Assembly: GCA_020634245.1 (NCBI GenBank)
Contig: JACKCC010000034.1
Coordinates: 1 to 9,954, forward strand
Source: Ardenticatenaceae bacterium
GTDB lineage: Bacteria; Chloroflexota; Anaerolineae; Promineifilales; Promineifilaceae
Reading direction: 5' to 3'
DNA length: 9,954 bases
Part shown: piece after piece, positions 1 to 6,473 of the stretch
Layout: every line of letters starts with the position of its first letter
Numbering within the stretch: position 1 is the first letter of the stretch
Notes under the pieces: generated by a model
The model's input: only the letters and a program-made list of their open reading frames with translations
Database searches by the model: none
What the model was told of the DNA's origin: nothing
Made by a program: the position numbers and the translations under genes

Positions 1-186
1 GCCAGTGTTTCCGGCCATAAGCGTAAAATAAAGAGTTGTGGTTGATACTTTTTTTCAGGAGACATCCTGACCTCGCTGGGATCGGATTTCACTTGAACAA
101 GGATAGACAAACGGCCGTTTCAAATCCGTTTGAATCTGTGAAAAAAACCTACCTGAAAGGGGTAAACTCAGTCATAATTCGAAGAA
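1..186 (+). promoter_or_regulatory. Non-coding leader of the BTAD regulator gene, rich in small palindromes
   Basis: No supported gene lies here. An in-frame TAA at 175-177 closes the frame of the following gene, so its coding region cannot extend further up. Three inverted repeats are visible. TCAGGA-GACA-TCCTGA lies at 55-70, just after a run of seven T. The 12-bp perfect palindrome AAACGGCCGTTT lies at 109-120. TTCAAA-TCCG-TTTGAA lies at 119-134. A further pairing, CAAACGG (108-114) with CCGTTTG (126-132), competes with the last two. None is followed by a T-run on either strand, so operators or an RNA fold fit better than a terminator. No convincing -35/-10 pair was found. A TAAACT box at 163-168 resembles the -10 of the PadR gene but lacks a -35. 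Confidence 0.4.
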
Positions 187-3042
187 ATGAGTAAGCGGCT
201 GCATATTTACTTGTTAGGCGGGTTTTCTTTGATGGCCGAGGGGCAGCGGGTGACGAGCCTGAATGCCGACCGGCCGCAATCATTGCTGGCTTACTTGCTG
301 CTGCATCGCAGTTCCCCGCAATCCCGCTCACAGGTAGCCTACACTTTGTGGCCCGACTCGACCGATGAACAGGCGCGAACGAATTTACGCAATCTGCTCC
401 ATACGCTGCGCCATGCCTTACCCGATGCGGAGTCGTTTCTGGCGCTCGACGTTCATACGGTGCAATGGCGGCCTGATGCCGATGTCTGGTTGGATGTGGC
501 CGAATTCCAAACCGCAATGACAGCGGCGCAGCAGACGCATGATTCTCAGTTGAAAAAGCGGTGGCTGGAAACGGCCGTTGCCCTTTACAAAGGCCCGCTG
601 CTCCCTGGCAGCTACGCCGACTGGATCATTCCCCGGCGTGAAGAACTTCAGCAAGCCTACCTGACAGCTTTGAACGAGTTAGCTGTTCTACTGGAGCAGC
701 AGGGCGAATATCAAACTGCGATTCAATACACCCGCCGTTACCAGCAGCAAGACCCGTTAGATGAAACGGCCGTTATTCGATTAATGCGCTTGCTGGCTCA
801 CAACGGCGACCGGGCAGGTGTACATCGGGCCTATGAAACGTGTGCGGCAACCTTGCAGCGCGAACTGGGCATCCTGCCCGGCCGGGAAACCCAAACGGCC
901 TATGCCCAGATGCTGCATCTGGCTGATGAAACAGGGGAAGAAAGGCAAATGGCTGGGGAAACGGCCGTGCCCGTCATCCCGGCAACCACACGCACTGCAC
1001 CCCACCAATCCTGGCGGCTGACACCCCAATCCACCCCATTTATAGGGCGCAATGATGAACTGGCCCGGTTGGCCCAACTGCTGGCCGATCCCCAATGCCG
1101 TTTGGTGACCGTCGTTGGGCCTGGCGGCGTGGGCAAGACGCGGCTGGCGCTTCAAGCCGCCACCGGACACGTCACTATCTTTGCCCAGGGTGCTGCCTTT
1201 GTGGCTTTGACGGCCGTATCCGATTCGTCCCATATTCCATCCACGATTGCCCAAAGCCTGAACTTCTCGCTCAAAACCAGCCTGCCGCGCCAGGCCCAAC
1301 TCCTGCAATACCTGCAAGATAAAGAACTACTGTTGGTTTTAGACAACCTCGAACAACTCCGCCGCGAAGCCGTCTTTTTGTCAGAAATTCTGTGCGCCGC
1401 CCCTCGTGTTAAACTGTTAGTCACCTCCCGCCAGCGGCTTAATTTACCGGAAGAGTGGGTGTTTGATTTGCGCGGCCTGCCCCTGCCGGACGAAGAGAGG
1501 CTCGACTGCCTGGAGGAAAACAGTGCGGCTGCCTTGTTCTTGCAAACCGCCCGGCGGCATGACACGACGTTTAAGCTGTTGGCTACAGACCGGGCGGCCA
1601 TTGTTCGCATTTGCCGCCTGGTAGACGGTATGCCGCTGGGGCTAGAACTGGCCGCAGCCTGGGTGCGGCTGCTTTCTTGTGCCGAAATTGCGGCTGAGAT
1701 TGAGTCAAATCTTGATTTTTTGACTGTTTCGGAACCAGATGTGTCGGATCGTCACCGCAGTATGCGGGCTGTTTTTGACCAATCGTGGGGGCTGCTGACC
1801 GGGGTTGAGCAGACGGCGTTTAGCTGCCTATCGTTGTTTCGTGGCGGATTTGCACGAGAAGCAGCCCAGCAGGTGGCGGAGGCCTCGCTGCCTGTTTTGT
1901 CCGGGCTGTTGGATAAATCGTTGGTACGCCGGTTGGGAAACGGCCGTTACGACATTCACGAATTGGTGCGTCAATATGCCGCTCACCAATTATCTGCTGA
2001 TCCGGTTCGTTTGGCCGAAGCCCGGACACGTTTTACAGCCTACTTTCTGTCTTTGGCGGAGATGGCTGCAGACCAGCTCACCGGCCCCGACCAGCAAACC
2101 TGGTTGGAGCGGCTGGAACATGAGTACGACAACTTGCGCCTGGTTTTACAATGGGAAATCGCGGCGGGAAACAGGGAAACGGCCGTACGCCTGGGGGCGG
2201 CGTTAGGCCGATTTTGGTGGCTGCGTTACCGTCCGCAAGAAGGAAGCGATTGGCTGCGACAAATTCTGACATTATCGCCGGAGAACACAGTAGAACGTGC
2301 CCGCGTTCTGGCCTATGCCGGGCTGCTGGCCCGTGTTCGCCAGTCTTACGCCGAAGCCGGGCAATACTTAACCGAAAGCATCCGCATCCAGCGCGCGTTA
2401 GGCGAAAAACGAGATTTAGGTCAATCCATCAACGAACTGGGGATGCTGGCCATCGATCAGGGCGACTTTACCCGCGCTCAAACCCTGTTTGCTGAATGGT
2501 TAGAATTGGCCAGAGAATTAAATTATCCGCATGGCATCACCATTGCCCTTTTGAACCTGGGCATGACGGCCCACCACCGTAGTGATTACGCAGCGGCGGC
2601 CGAATTTTATACGGAAAGCCTGGCGCTTTCTCGCCAGTCGAGGTTAAAAATCAATGTAGCTATGGCGCTCAACAGCTATGGCCAGCTTCTGCTAGACCAG
2701 AATATGATCGAGAAGGCCAGGGTAACTTTGCGGGAAAGTGTGCAAATTAACGAGTCGCTTGGTTACAAGGAGGGTTTGTCGTGGGCGTTTGTCGGGCTGG
2801 TAACCGTTGCTGTGATGCAGGGTGAATTGGAACTGGCTGTCCGCCTGTTGGGTGTTACCGAGGCACTGCGGCAGGCGGTGGGCGTCCCCTTGCCGCCAGC
2901 CAATCAGGCTCGTTTCGATGAAGTTATTATTCAGTTGCAGGAACGTTTGGGAGCAGAAATGTTTGCCGATCAGCTGCAAATCGGCCGGCAAATACCGCTT
3001 GAAGAAGCGGCGGCGCTGGTTTTACGCTGGATTTCGGCTTAG
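187..3042 (+). CDS. SARP/AfsR-like transcriptional regulator: winged helix, BTAD, NB-ARC-type ATPase and TPR domains
   Basis: This 951-residue cytoplasmic protein has the order seen in AfsR-type STAND regulators. Residues about 1-95 fit an OmpR-like winged helix (LLGGFSL start, then a leucine-rich DNA-binding segment). Residues about 100-246 fit the bacterial transcriptional activator domain (LYKGPLLPG, then a Q-rich helical part ending in LGILPGRET). From about 280 comes an NTPase with Walker A GPGGVGKT at 311-318, Walker B LLLVLDN at 381-387, TSRQ at 413-416 and GMPLGLEL at 481-488. Residues about 700-900 are TPR-like helical pairs. The C-terminus (LGAEMF to PLEEAAALVL) matches the usual end of this family. 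In the family, ATP-dependent oligomerisation triggered by a ligand or partner activates transcription; the target here is unknown. ATG 187 is the only sensible start, with a TAA 12 bases upstream. The ribosome site is weak (GAAGAA abuts the ATG; AAAGGGG at 156-162 is too far). No DNA-binding domain other than the N-terminal one is seen. Confidence 0.93.
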   Translation: MSKRLHIYLLGGFSLMAEGQRVTSLNADRPQSLLAYLLLHRSSPQSRSQVAYTLWPDSTDEQARTNLRNLLHTLRHALPDAESFLALDVHTVQWRPDADVWLDVAEFQTAMTAAQQTHDSQLKKRWLETAVALYKGPLLPGSYADWIIPRREELQQAYLTALNELAVLLEQQGEYQTAIQYTRRYQQQDPLDETAVIRLMRLLAHNGDRAGVHRAYETCAATLQRELGILPGRETQTAYAQMLHLADETGEERQMAGETAVPVIPATTRTAPHQSWRLTPQSTPFIGRNDELARLAQLLADPQCRLVTVVGPGGVGKTRLALQAATGHVTIFAQGAAFVALTAVSDSSHIPSTIAQSLNFSLKTSLPRQAQLLQYLQDKELLLVLDNLEQLRREAVFLSEILCAAPRVKLLVTSRQRLNLPEEWVFDLRGLPLPDEERLDCLEENSAAALFLQTARRHDTTFKLLATDRAAIVRICRLVDGMPLGLELAAAWVRLLSCAEIAAEIESNLDFLTVSEPDVSDRHRSMRAVFDQSWGLLTGVEQTAFSCLSLFRGGFAREAAQQVAEASLPVLSGLLDKSLVRRLGNGRYDIHELVRQYAAHQLSADPVRLAEARTRFTAYFLSLAEMAADQLTGPDQQTWLERLEHEYDNLRLVLQWEIAAGNRETAVRLGAALGRFWWLRYRPQEGSDWLRQILTLSPENTVERARVLAYAGLLARVRQSYAEAGQYLTESIRIQRALGEKRDLGQSINELGMLAIDQGDFTRAQTLFAEWLELARELNYPHGITIALLNLGMTAHHRSDYAAAAEFYTESLALSRQSRLKINVAMALNSYGQLLLDQNMIEKARVTLRESVQINESLGYKEGLSWAFVGLVTVAVMQGELELAVRLLGVTEALRQAVGVPLPPANQARFDEVIIQLQERLGAEMFADQLQIGRQIPLEEAAALVLRWISA

Positions 3043-3050
3043 AGTGTGAT

Positions 3051-3064
3051 GGAACGGCCGTTCC
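3051..3064. repeat. 14-bp perfect palindrome between convergent genes
   Basis: GGAACGGCCGTTCC is a perfect palindrome carrying one copy of the dispersed octamer ACGGCCGT. It fills most of the 24 bases between the stop of the BTAD regulator (TAG 3040-3042) and the stop of the opposing small gene (TGA, 3069-3067). In RNA it could fold on either strand, but no T-run follows in either direction, so a role as a bidirectional terminator is only a guess. Confidence 0.6.
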
Positions 3065-3066
3065 GC

Positions 3067-3324
3067 TCAAGCTCCGGCGCGCATGGTTTTCTTTTCTAAA
3101 AGCGGCTGAATACGGTCCAGTACCTCTGGTTCAGCTTCCAGTTCAAAATAAACCTGGCCTACGCGCAGCGATCCGATTTGGAAAGGTTCCATCTGAGTCA
3201 AGGTAGCGGTCCAATCCGGTCCAACCACACGATTGTCCCCATTTGCTGTGCCGCCGATTTCTTCCAGGTATTCCCGCAGCAGCCAGAGGGGAATGCCACG
3301 TATTTCCCGGCTGTCCTTTGCCAT
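3067..3324 (-). CDS. Small protein resembling the C-terminal (DUF1952) domain of Thermus MoaD-related protein
   Basis: The product is 85 residues and soluble, with no signal peptide or membrane segment. It starts MAKDSREIRGIPLWLLREYL and has a mixed alpha/beta pattern ending in acidic and hydrophobic strands (QVYFELEAEPEVLDRIQPLL). I assign it by memory of the family, not by search. In Thermus thermophilus a MoaD-related protein carries a ubiquitin-like N-terminal domain followed by a separate C-terminal domain (DUF1952), and this product has the expected size and position for that second domain as a free protein. The gene begins 3 bases after the moaD stop. Its ribosome site, GGTGGGG, lies inside the last codons of moaD, so translation is almost certainly coupled. 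A role beside MoaD in sulfur transfer, perhaps binding or modulating the carrier, is inference. It could instead be an unrelated small conserved protein. The gene ends 24 bases from the convergent regulator gene. Confidence 0.72.
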   Translation of the reverse strand: MAKDSREIRGIPLWLLREYLEEIGGTANGDNRVVGPDWTATLTQMEPFQIGSLRVGQVYFELEAEPEVLDRIQPLLEKKTMRAGA

Positions 3325-3327
3325 CGC

Positions 3328-3606
3328 TCAGCCCCCACCTACGGCGGGGAAGATGTTGACGGTATCGGTTTCTTTGATGATAGTTTGGGGGCCATTTGCC
3401 AGGTAGGGGTGATCACGGCCGTTCACAAATACATGCACGTGCGGCCACAATTCGCCATTGTCGTTCAACAGTTCACGGCGCATAGGCGGGTAGCGAGTGA
3501 CTACAATTTCCACCAATTCTAAAACCGTTGTGTTTTCCGGCAGATCAAAATCCACCGTTTTTTGACCAACAATCTGGCGCAGCGTAGCGAAAAAATTGAT
3601 TTTCAT
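3328..3606 (-). CDS. moaD: MoaD/ThiS-family ubiquitin-like sulfur carrier
   Basis: This 92-residue beta-grasp protein begins MKINFFATLRQIVG and ends in VNIFPAVGGG. The C-terminal Gly-Gly is the adenylated and thiocarboxylated end in MoaD, the small subunit of molybdopterin synthase. The middle (TTVLELVEIVVTRYP, then HVHVFVNGRD) is typical of the MoaD group, and the acidic DTVNIFPAV segment precedes the tail as in MoaD rather than ThiS. In the family it donates sulfur to precursor Z through MoaE after activation by MoeB; neither partner is in this window, so a non-molybdopterin carrier role cannot be excluded. ATG 3606 is preceded by GTGAGAG as a moderate ribosome site. The downstream gene follows after 3 bases. 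The upstream MFS gene on the same strand ends 96 bases away. One ACGGCCGT octamer (3415-3422) encodes the Gly-Arg of VNGRD. Confidence 0.88.
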   Translation of the reverse strand: MKINFFATLRQIVGQKTVDFDLPENTTVLELVEIVVTRYPPMRRELLNDNGELWPHVHVFVNGRDHPYLANGPQTIIKETDTVNIFPAVGGG

Positions 3607-3635
3607 GACGTTACTCTCACAGTTAGGGATTCAAT

Positions 3636-3654
3636 TTTACCGGTAAACTTACCG
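3636..3654 (-). promoter_or_regulatory. Overlapping palindromes upstream of moaD, possible operator/promoter
   Basis: A 12-bp perfect palindrome, TTTACCGGTAAA (3636-3647), overlaps a second inverted repeat, CGGTAA-AC-TTACCG (3641-3654). Read on the minus strand they lie about 30-48 bases upstream of the moaD start. They end in TAAAAT, which fits a -10 box, but no good -35 is placed 16-18 bases above it. A repressor site for moaD is plausible. An RNA hairpin in the MFS-moaD transcript is the alternative. Confidence 0.4.
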
Positions 3655-3668
3655 TTTATTAGAGATGC

Positions 3669-3699
3669 GGCAAGCATAGCATGGGAGTTCCGGCTTGCC
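3669..3699 (-). terminator. Weak stem-loop just after the MFS gene
   Basis: GGCAAGC (3669-3675) pairs perfectly with GCTTGCC (3693-3699) around a 17-base loop, starting 3 bases beyond the MFS stop codon on the minus strand. There is no T-run after it (GCATCTCTAA follows), so termination would be inefficient. Some read-through into moaD is likely. Confidence 0.3.
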
Positions 3700-3702
3700 A
3701 AA

Positions 3703-5013
3703 TTACCCCCAGCGCCACAAGCCAATCGCCGCCAGGAAACGGCCGGCAGCGGCCAGGGCCAAAGCGGCAACGATGCCAATCGCGCCGGCCAGCGCTGGGC
3801 CGATAAGAGATCCGCCCAAAACAGCGGCATTGAGGGCCAGATTGTACCAGGCCAGATGAGCCGGCCTTTGGTCTTCCGGGATTTTTTCCAGCAGATAGTT
3901 GGCGCTGGCGCCGCCGACCATTGACCAGGCCAAACCGCCCAGAGCCGAGGTGATGAGGAATAGTTGCAGGGTGTGGGTTACGGCCGTTAACGCCGGATAT
4001 ACACTCATCGCCGCAATACCTACCGCCATCAAATGACGATTTCCCAACCGCCGGGTAAGCCGGGCCAACTGGCTGGAACCAATCAGCACAGCCCCGTAAA
4101 ACACAGCATTCCCCAGACTGATTTCCTGGTCGGTGAGGTGTAAATGATTAACCCAGTACAGCGGAAACAAGGGAATCGCCAAATACTGCGTCAAATGAAA
4201 AACAAAAAACAGGAGCAAAATCACGCTATATGGCCCGCGCAGCAGTTCTAAATTTAACCAGGGCTGCTTTAACCGGGTCAGAAAACGCAAACCAACAGTG
4301 GCTAAACGGCCGTCACCCAGCGTACGCAAATAGCCGGGCCGGGCCATATCATTCACCGGATTATTCAACCTGGCCGGGTCCTGGCCGTCAATCGCCGGCC
4401 GGACAAACCAGAGATGGTAGCTGCTCATTACTCCCCCGATAAATCCCAGGCCAAATACAACCTGATACCCCACCGGAAATGGCAGCCATTCTAGAATCAG
4501 GCCGCAAAGCAGAGAGACAACCATAAACACAAGGGCCAGCAGCCCATTGCGAATACCGGCCACATGTCCCCGCCACTCCGGCGGCACCGCTTCGGCAAAA
4601 AGCGCATTAAACCCAACCGCCATCGCCGTGCCGGGGACGCTCATAGCCAGCGTTAGCCAGATAAGCGCTTGAATCTGCCCCGGCGCGCTGAACAACAGTG
4701 GCAAAAAAATCCAGGCCGCGTAAAACATTCGGTGCCAGACCGATGTCCAAAAGACAGCCAGCCGGATCGGGTGTTTTTGCAGCCATTGACCGACCGGCAG
4801 CGTAAAAAACAGGCTGACAATGGCCGGGCTGGCATTGAGCAGCCCGATTTGCAGCCCGTTTGCGCCCAGCCGGGTGGCAAAAATAACCATAAAACTGATG
4901 GCGCTGCCGCTTAACACGCCGTACCAGGCAATATCCAGATAAAGATGCCAGAAATTGGGCCGATGTTCAGCCGGAATTGCCTCTGCCGTACGGCGAAAAG
5001 GTAAAACAATCAT
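3703..5013 (-). CDS. Major facilitator superfamily permease
   Basis: The product is 436 residues with about twelve hydrophobic helices and a cytoplasmic N-terminus of some 20 residues (MIVLPFRRTAEAIPAEHRPN) before helix 1. The loop between helices 2 and 3 reads PVGQWLQKHPIRLAVFW. It sits where MFS motif A belongs but lacks the canonical D-R-x-G-R-R core, placing this in a divergent MFS group rather than a classical drug or sugar transporter. The substrate cannot be deduced. I chose ATG 5013 over the TTG three bases upstream because GAGG lies 7 bases before this ATG. An extended -10 promoter is visible at 5079-5071. The gene is divergent from the ABC permease gene, and moaD follows 96 bases downstream on the same strand with only a weak stem-loop between. 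The ACGGCCGT octamer occurs twice in the gene (3980, 4306). Confidence 0.88.
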   Translation of the reverse strand: MIVLPFRRTAEAIPAEHRPNFWHLYLDIAWYGVLSGSAISFMVIFATRLGANGLQIGLLNASPAIVSLFFTLPVGQWLQKHPIRLAVFWTSVWHRMFYAAWIFLPLLFSAPGQIQALIWLTLAMSVPGTAMAVGFNALFAEAVPPEWRGHVAGIRNGLLALVFMVVSLLCGLILEWLPFPVGYQVVFGLGFIGGVMSSYHLWFVRPAIDGQDPARLNNPVNDMARPGYLRTLGDGRLATVGLRFLTRLKQPWLNLELLRGPYSVILLLFFVFHLTQYLAIPLFPLYWVNHLHLTDQEISLGNAVFYGAVLIGSSQLARLTRRLGNRHLMAVGIAAMSVYPALTAVTHTLQLFLITSALGGLAWSMVGGASANYLLEKIPEDQRPAHLAWYNLALNAAVLGGSLIGPALAGAIGIVAALALAAAGRFLAAIGLWRWG

Positions 5014-5070
5014 CAAAGTACCTCAATAGATGGGATGAATTTTGCCAAAGTATCCATCACCGAGTCAGCA

Positions 5071-5079
5071 ATTATACCA
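5071..5079 (-). promoter_or_regulatory. Extended -10 promoter of the MFS gene
   Basis: The minus strand reads TGGTATAAT, a perfect TATAAT preceded by the TGn extension. No TTGACA-like -35 sits 16-18 bases upstream, as is usual for extended -10 promoters. Transcription would start near 5064, leaving a leader of about 50 bases before ATG 5013. Confidence 0.6.
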
Positions 5080-5156
5080 AGCCGATTGTAGGGGGCGATG
5101 GCACGACCTGGTTATTTAGTCAGCCTTCAGTAAAGATGAGAATTAGTTTTTGGGGG

Positions 5157-5199
5157 TTGACAAATTTTGCTTTTTGATTTAACCTATTGAACGTTAGGT
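5157..5199 (+). promoter_or_regulatory. Promoter of the ABC exporter operon with overlapping inverted repeat
   Basis: A perfect -35 box TTGACA (5157-5162) is followed after 17 bases by TAACCT (5180-5185), which keeps the TAnnnT core of a -10. Overlapping the -10 and the expected start is the inverted repeat ACCTA-N8-TAGGT (5182-5186 and 5195-5199). A protein bound there would block RNA polymerase, so a repressor operator is a fair inference. The arm and 8-base spacing layout resembles that described for PadR-type sites, though the bases differ. The ribosome site GGGAG (5212-5216) follows. Confidence 0.6.
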
Positions 5200-5224
5200 A
5201 GATAAAATATTGGGAGTACAAATT

Positions 5225-6391
5225 ATGCTAAATAATGCGGTAGCCATCCGATTGGCGACAAAAGAAATATGGCGCAACCTGGGGCGCTTTTTGTTGGTGA
5301 GCTTTGTTATAGCCCTTATCACCCTGCTGGTTTTGTTTTTGGCTGGCCTGGGCGAAGGACTGGCGAACGCCAACAAAGAATATTTGAGCAAAGTTGACGC
5401 CGACCTGATCTTGTTTCAGGAGAAAGCTGATTTGTCGGTGGCGGCCAGCCAGTTAGGGCAATCTTTGATGAACGATATTGCCCGTGTGGAGGGTGTGAAG
5501 GAAGCGGCTCCCATTGGCTTTAGCAATGTATTTATCCGCTACGCTGCTGACCAGGAACCGCTGTCTGTTTCTTTGCTAGGCGTTGAACCGGGTAAGCCCG
5601 GCGAAATGATCGCTTACGAAGGTCGTGGCCTGGAAAATTCACGGGCCAACGAGGCGATTCTGGATAGCAACGTTGCCCGGGAGACCGGTCTGCAAGTTGG
5701 CGATACATTTACAGTGGAATCGACCCAGGGCACAGTTGACCAGAATTACACTTTGGAAGTGGTTGGCATCAGTGATGGGCAACAGTTTTTCTTTGCACCG
5801 TCGGTGGCTGTGCCGTTGGATACGTGGGACCGCATTCGCCCTCGGCCGACGGATGGGCCGTCGAATGAATTGGTTTTCAATATTGTTGCCGTCCAAGTGG
5901 ATAACCCGGATGAACTGACGAGGATGGCTGATGTGCTGGAAGCGCAGGTCAGCAATATTGAAGCAGTGGATGTGGTTACGGCTTATGAATCGGCACCCGG
6001 CTACAGCGAACAACAGTCAACGATTCAGACGCAGCGCGGATTCACCTTGATGATTGGTGTCCTGGTTGTGGGCGGCTTTTTCCAGATTCAGACGCTACAA
6101 AAAGTGGTTCAGGTGGGTGTGTTGAAGGCGTTGGGCGCTTCGAACCGCACCGTGGCTTTGGCAACAACGTTTCAAATTGTTGTGACGAATTTCTTTGGCG
6201 TGCTGCTGGGCGGTGTGTCGACGCTGCTGTTGGTTTTGGGGTTTCCGGATGGCATTCCGATTACGTTTGAAGGAAATCAGGTGCAGTTGGCTTTGATTAC
6301 GCTGTTGTTGATTGGTCCGTTGGGTGGCTTGATGTCGATTCGCTTGTTGACACGGGTGGAACCGTTGACGGCGTTGGGTTTGTCTTCATAA
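5225..6391 (+). CDS. ABC transporter permease, FtsX/MacB (DevC-like) type
   Basis: The product is 388 residues. A first membrane helix lies at about 21-43. A large extracytoplasmic domain covers about 45-270 (MacB core-like, with VEGVKEAAPIGF and LGVEPGKPGEMI segments). Three further helices lie at about 272-292, 307-335 and 352-374. Between helices 2 and 3 is VLKALGAS (299-306), the cytoplasmic coupling segment typical of FtsX permeases. Such proteins pair with a cytoplasmic ATPase and drive export or lipoprotein/peptide handling by mechanotransmission, usually as a homodimer or with a second permease. Only one permease gene is present here. I chose ATG 5225, eight bases after GGGAG, over the TTG at 5210, which overlaps that ribosome site. 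The ATPase gene follows after 82 bases containing a palindromic repeat. The last 350 bases are unusually rich in G and T (many TTG Leu codons), and the gene carries none of the ACGGCCGT octamers found in most neighbours. Confidence 0.9.
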   Translation: MLNNAVAIRLATKEIWRNLGRFLLVSFVIALITLLVLFLAGLGEGLANANKEYLSKVDADLILFQEKADLSVAASQLGQSLMNDIARVEGVKEAAPIGFSNVFIRYAADQEPLSVSLLGVEPGKPGEMIAYEGRGLENSRANEAILDSNVARETGLQVGDTFTVESTQGTVDQNYTLEVVGISDGQQFFFAPSVAVPLDTWDRIRPRPTDGPSNELVFNIVAVQVDNPDELTRMADVLEAQVSNIEAVDVVTAYESAPGYSEQQSTIQTQRGFTLMIGVLVVGGFFQIQTLQKVVQVGVLKALGASNRTVALATTFQIVVTNFFGVLLGGVSTLLLVLGFPDGIPITFEGNQVQLALITLLLIGPLGGLMSIRLLTRVEPLTALGLSS

Positions 6392-6404
6392 GCAGCTATG
6401 ACTC

Positions 6405-6445
6405 GTTTGTAGTGAAATAAACCCACTAAAGTGGGCACTACAAAC
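6405..6445. repeat. REP-like imperfect palindromic element between the ABC permease and ATPase genes
   Basis: GTTTGTAGTG (6405-6414) and CACTACAAAC (6436-6445) form a perfect 10-bp outer stem. Inside it CCCACT-AA-AGTGGG (6422-6435) forms a second stem directly abutting the 3' arm, leaving AAATAAA as a one-sided bulge. This two-tier fold, 13 bases after the permease stop, is the style of dispersed REP/MITE-like elements. A short TTTT at 6447-6450 could make it a weak attenuator that lowers ATPase expression. Copy number in the genome cannot be seen from one window. Confidence 0.65.
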
Positions 6446-6473
6446 CTTTTAGGAAAGCGATAGGGATTTTACG

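Noticed and set aside
1..18. Possible start of a minus-strand gene (ATG at 18 reading out of the window)
   Set aside because: Only six codons are visible, with no ribosome site upstream.
49..70. T-run plus inverted repeat TCAGGA-GACA-TCCTGA as an intrinsic terminator
   Set aside because: The T-run precedes the stem on the plus strand, and on the minus strand the stem is followed by A residues, so the order is wrong for termination on either strand.
781..1317. A 178-residue minus-strand open frame inside the BTAD regulator, and similar long antisense frames (e.g. 1152-1610, 6648-7304)
   Set aside because: These lie opposite strongly recognisable genes, show no family motifs and have no good ribosome sites. 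They are shadows of the real coding frames.
5010..5016. TTG at 5016 as start of the minus-strand MFS gene
   Set aside because: The ATG at 5013 is the next codon and sits at ideal distance (7 bases) from GAGG, so the TTG is not needed.
5083..5110. TGTAGGGGGCGATGGCACG as part of a dispersed GC-rich palindromic repeat
   Set aside because: No matching second arm lies nearby, so the claim cannot be supported from this window.
5210..5224. TTG at 5210 as start of the ABC permease
   Set aside because: It overlaps the GGGAG ribosome site that serves ATG 5225; the five extra residues have no support.
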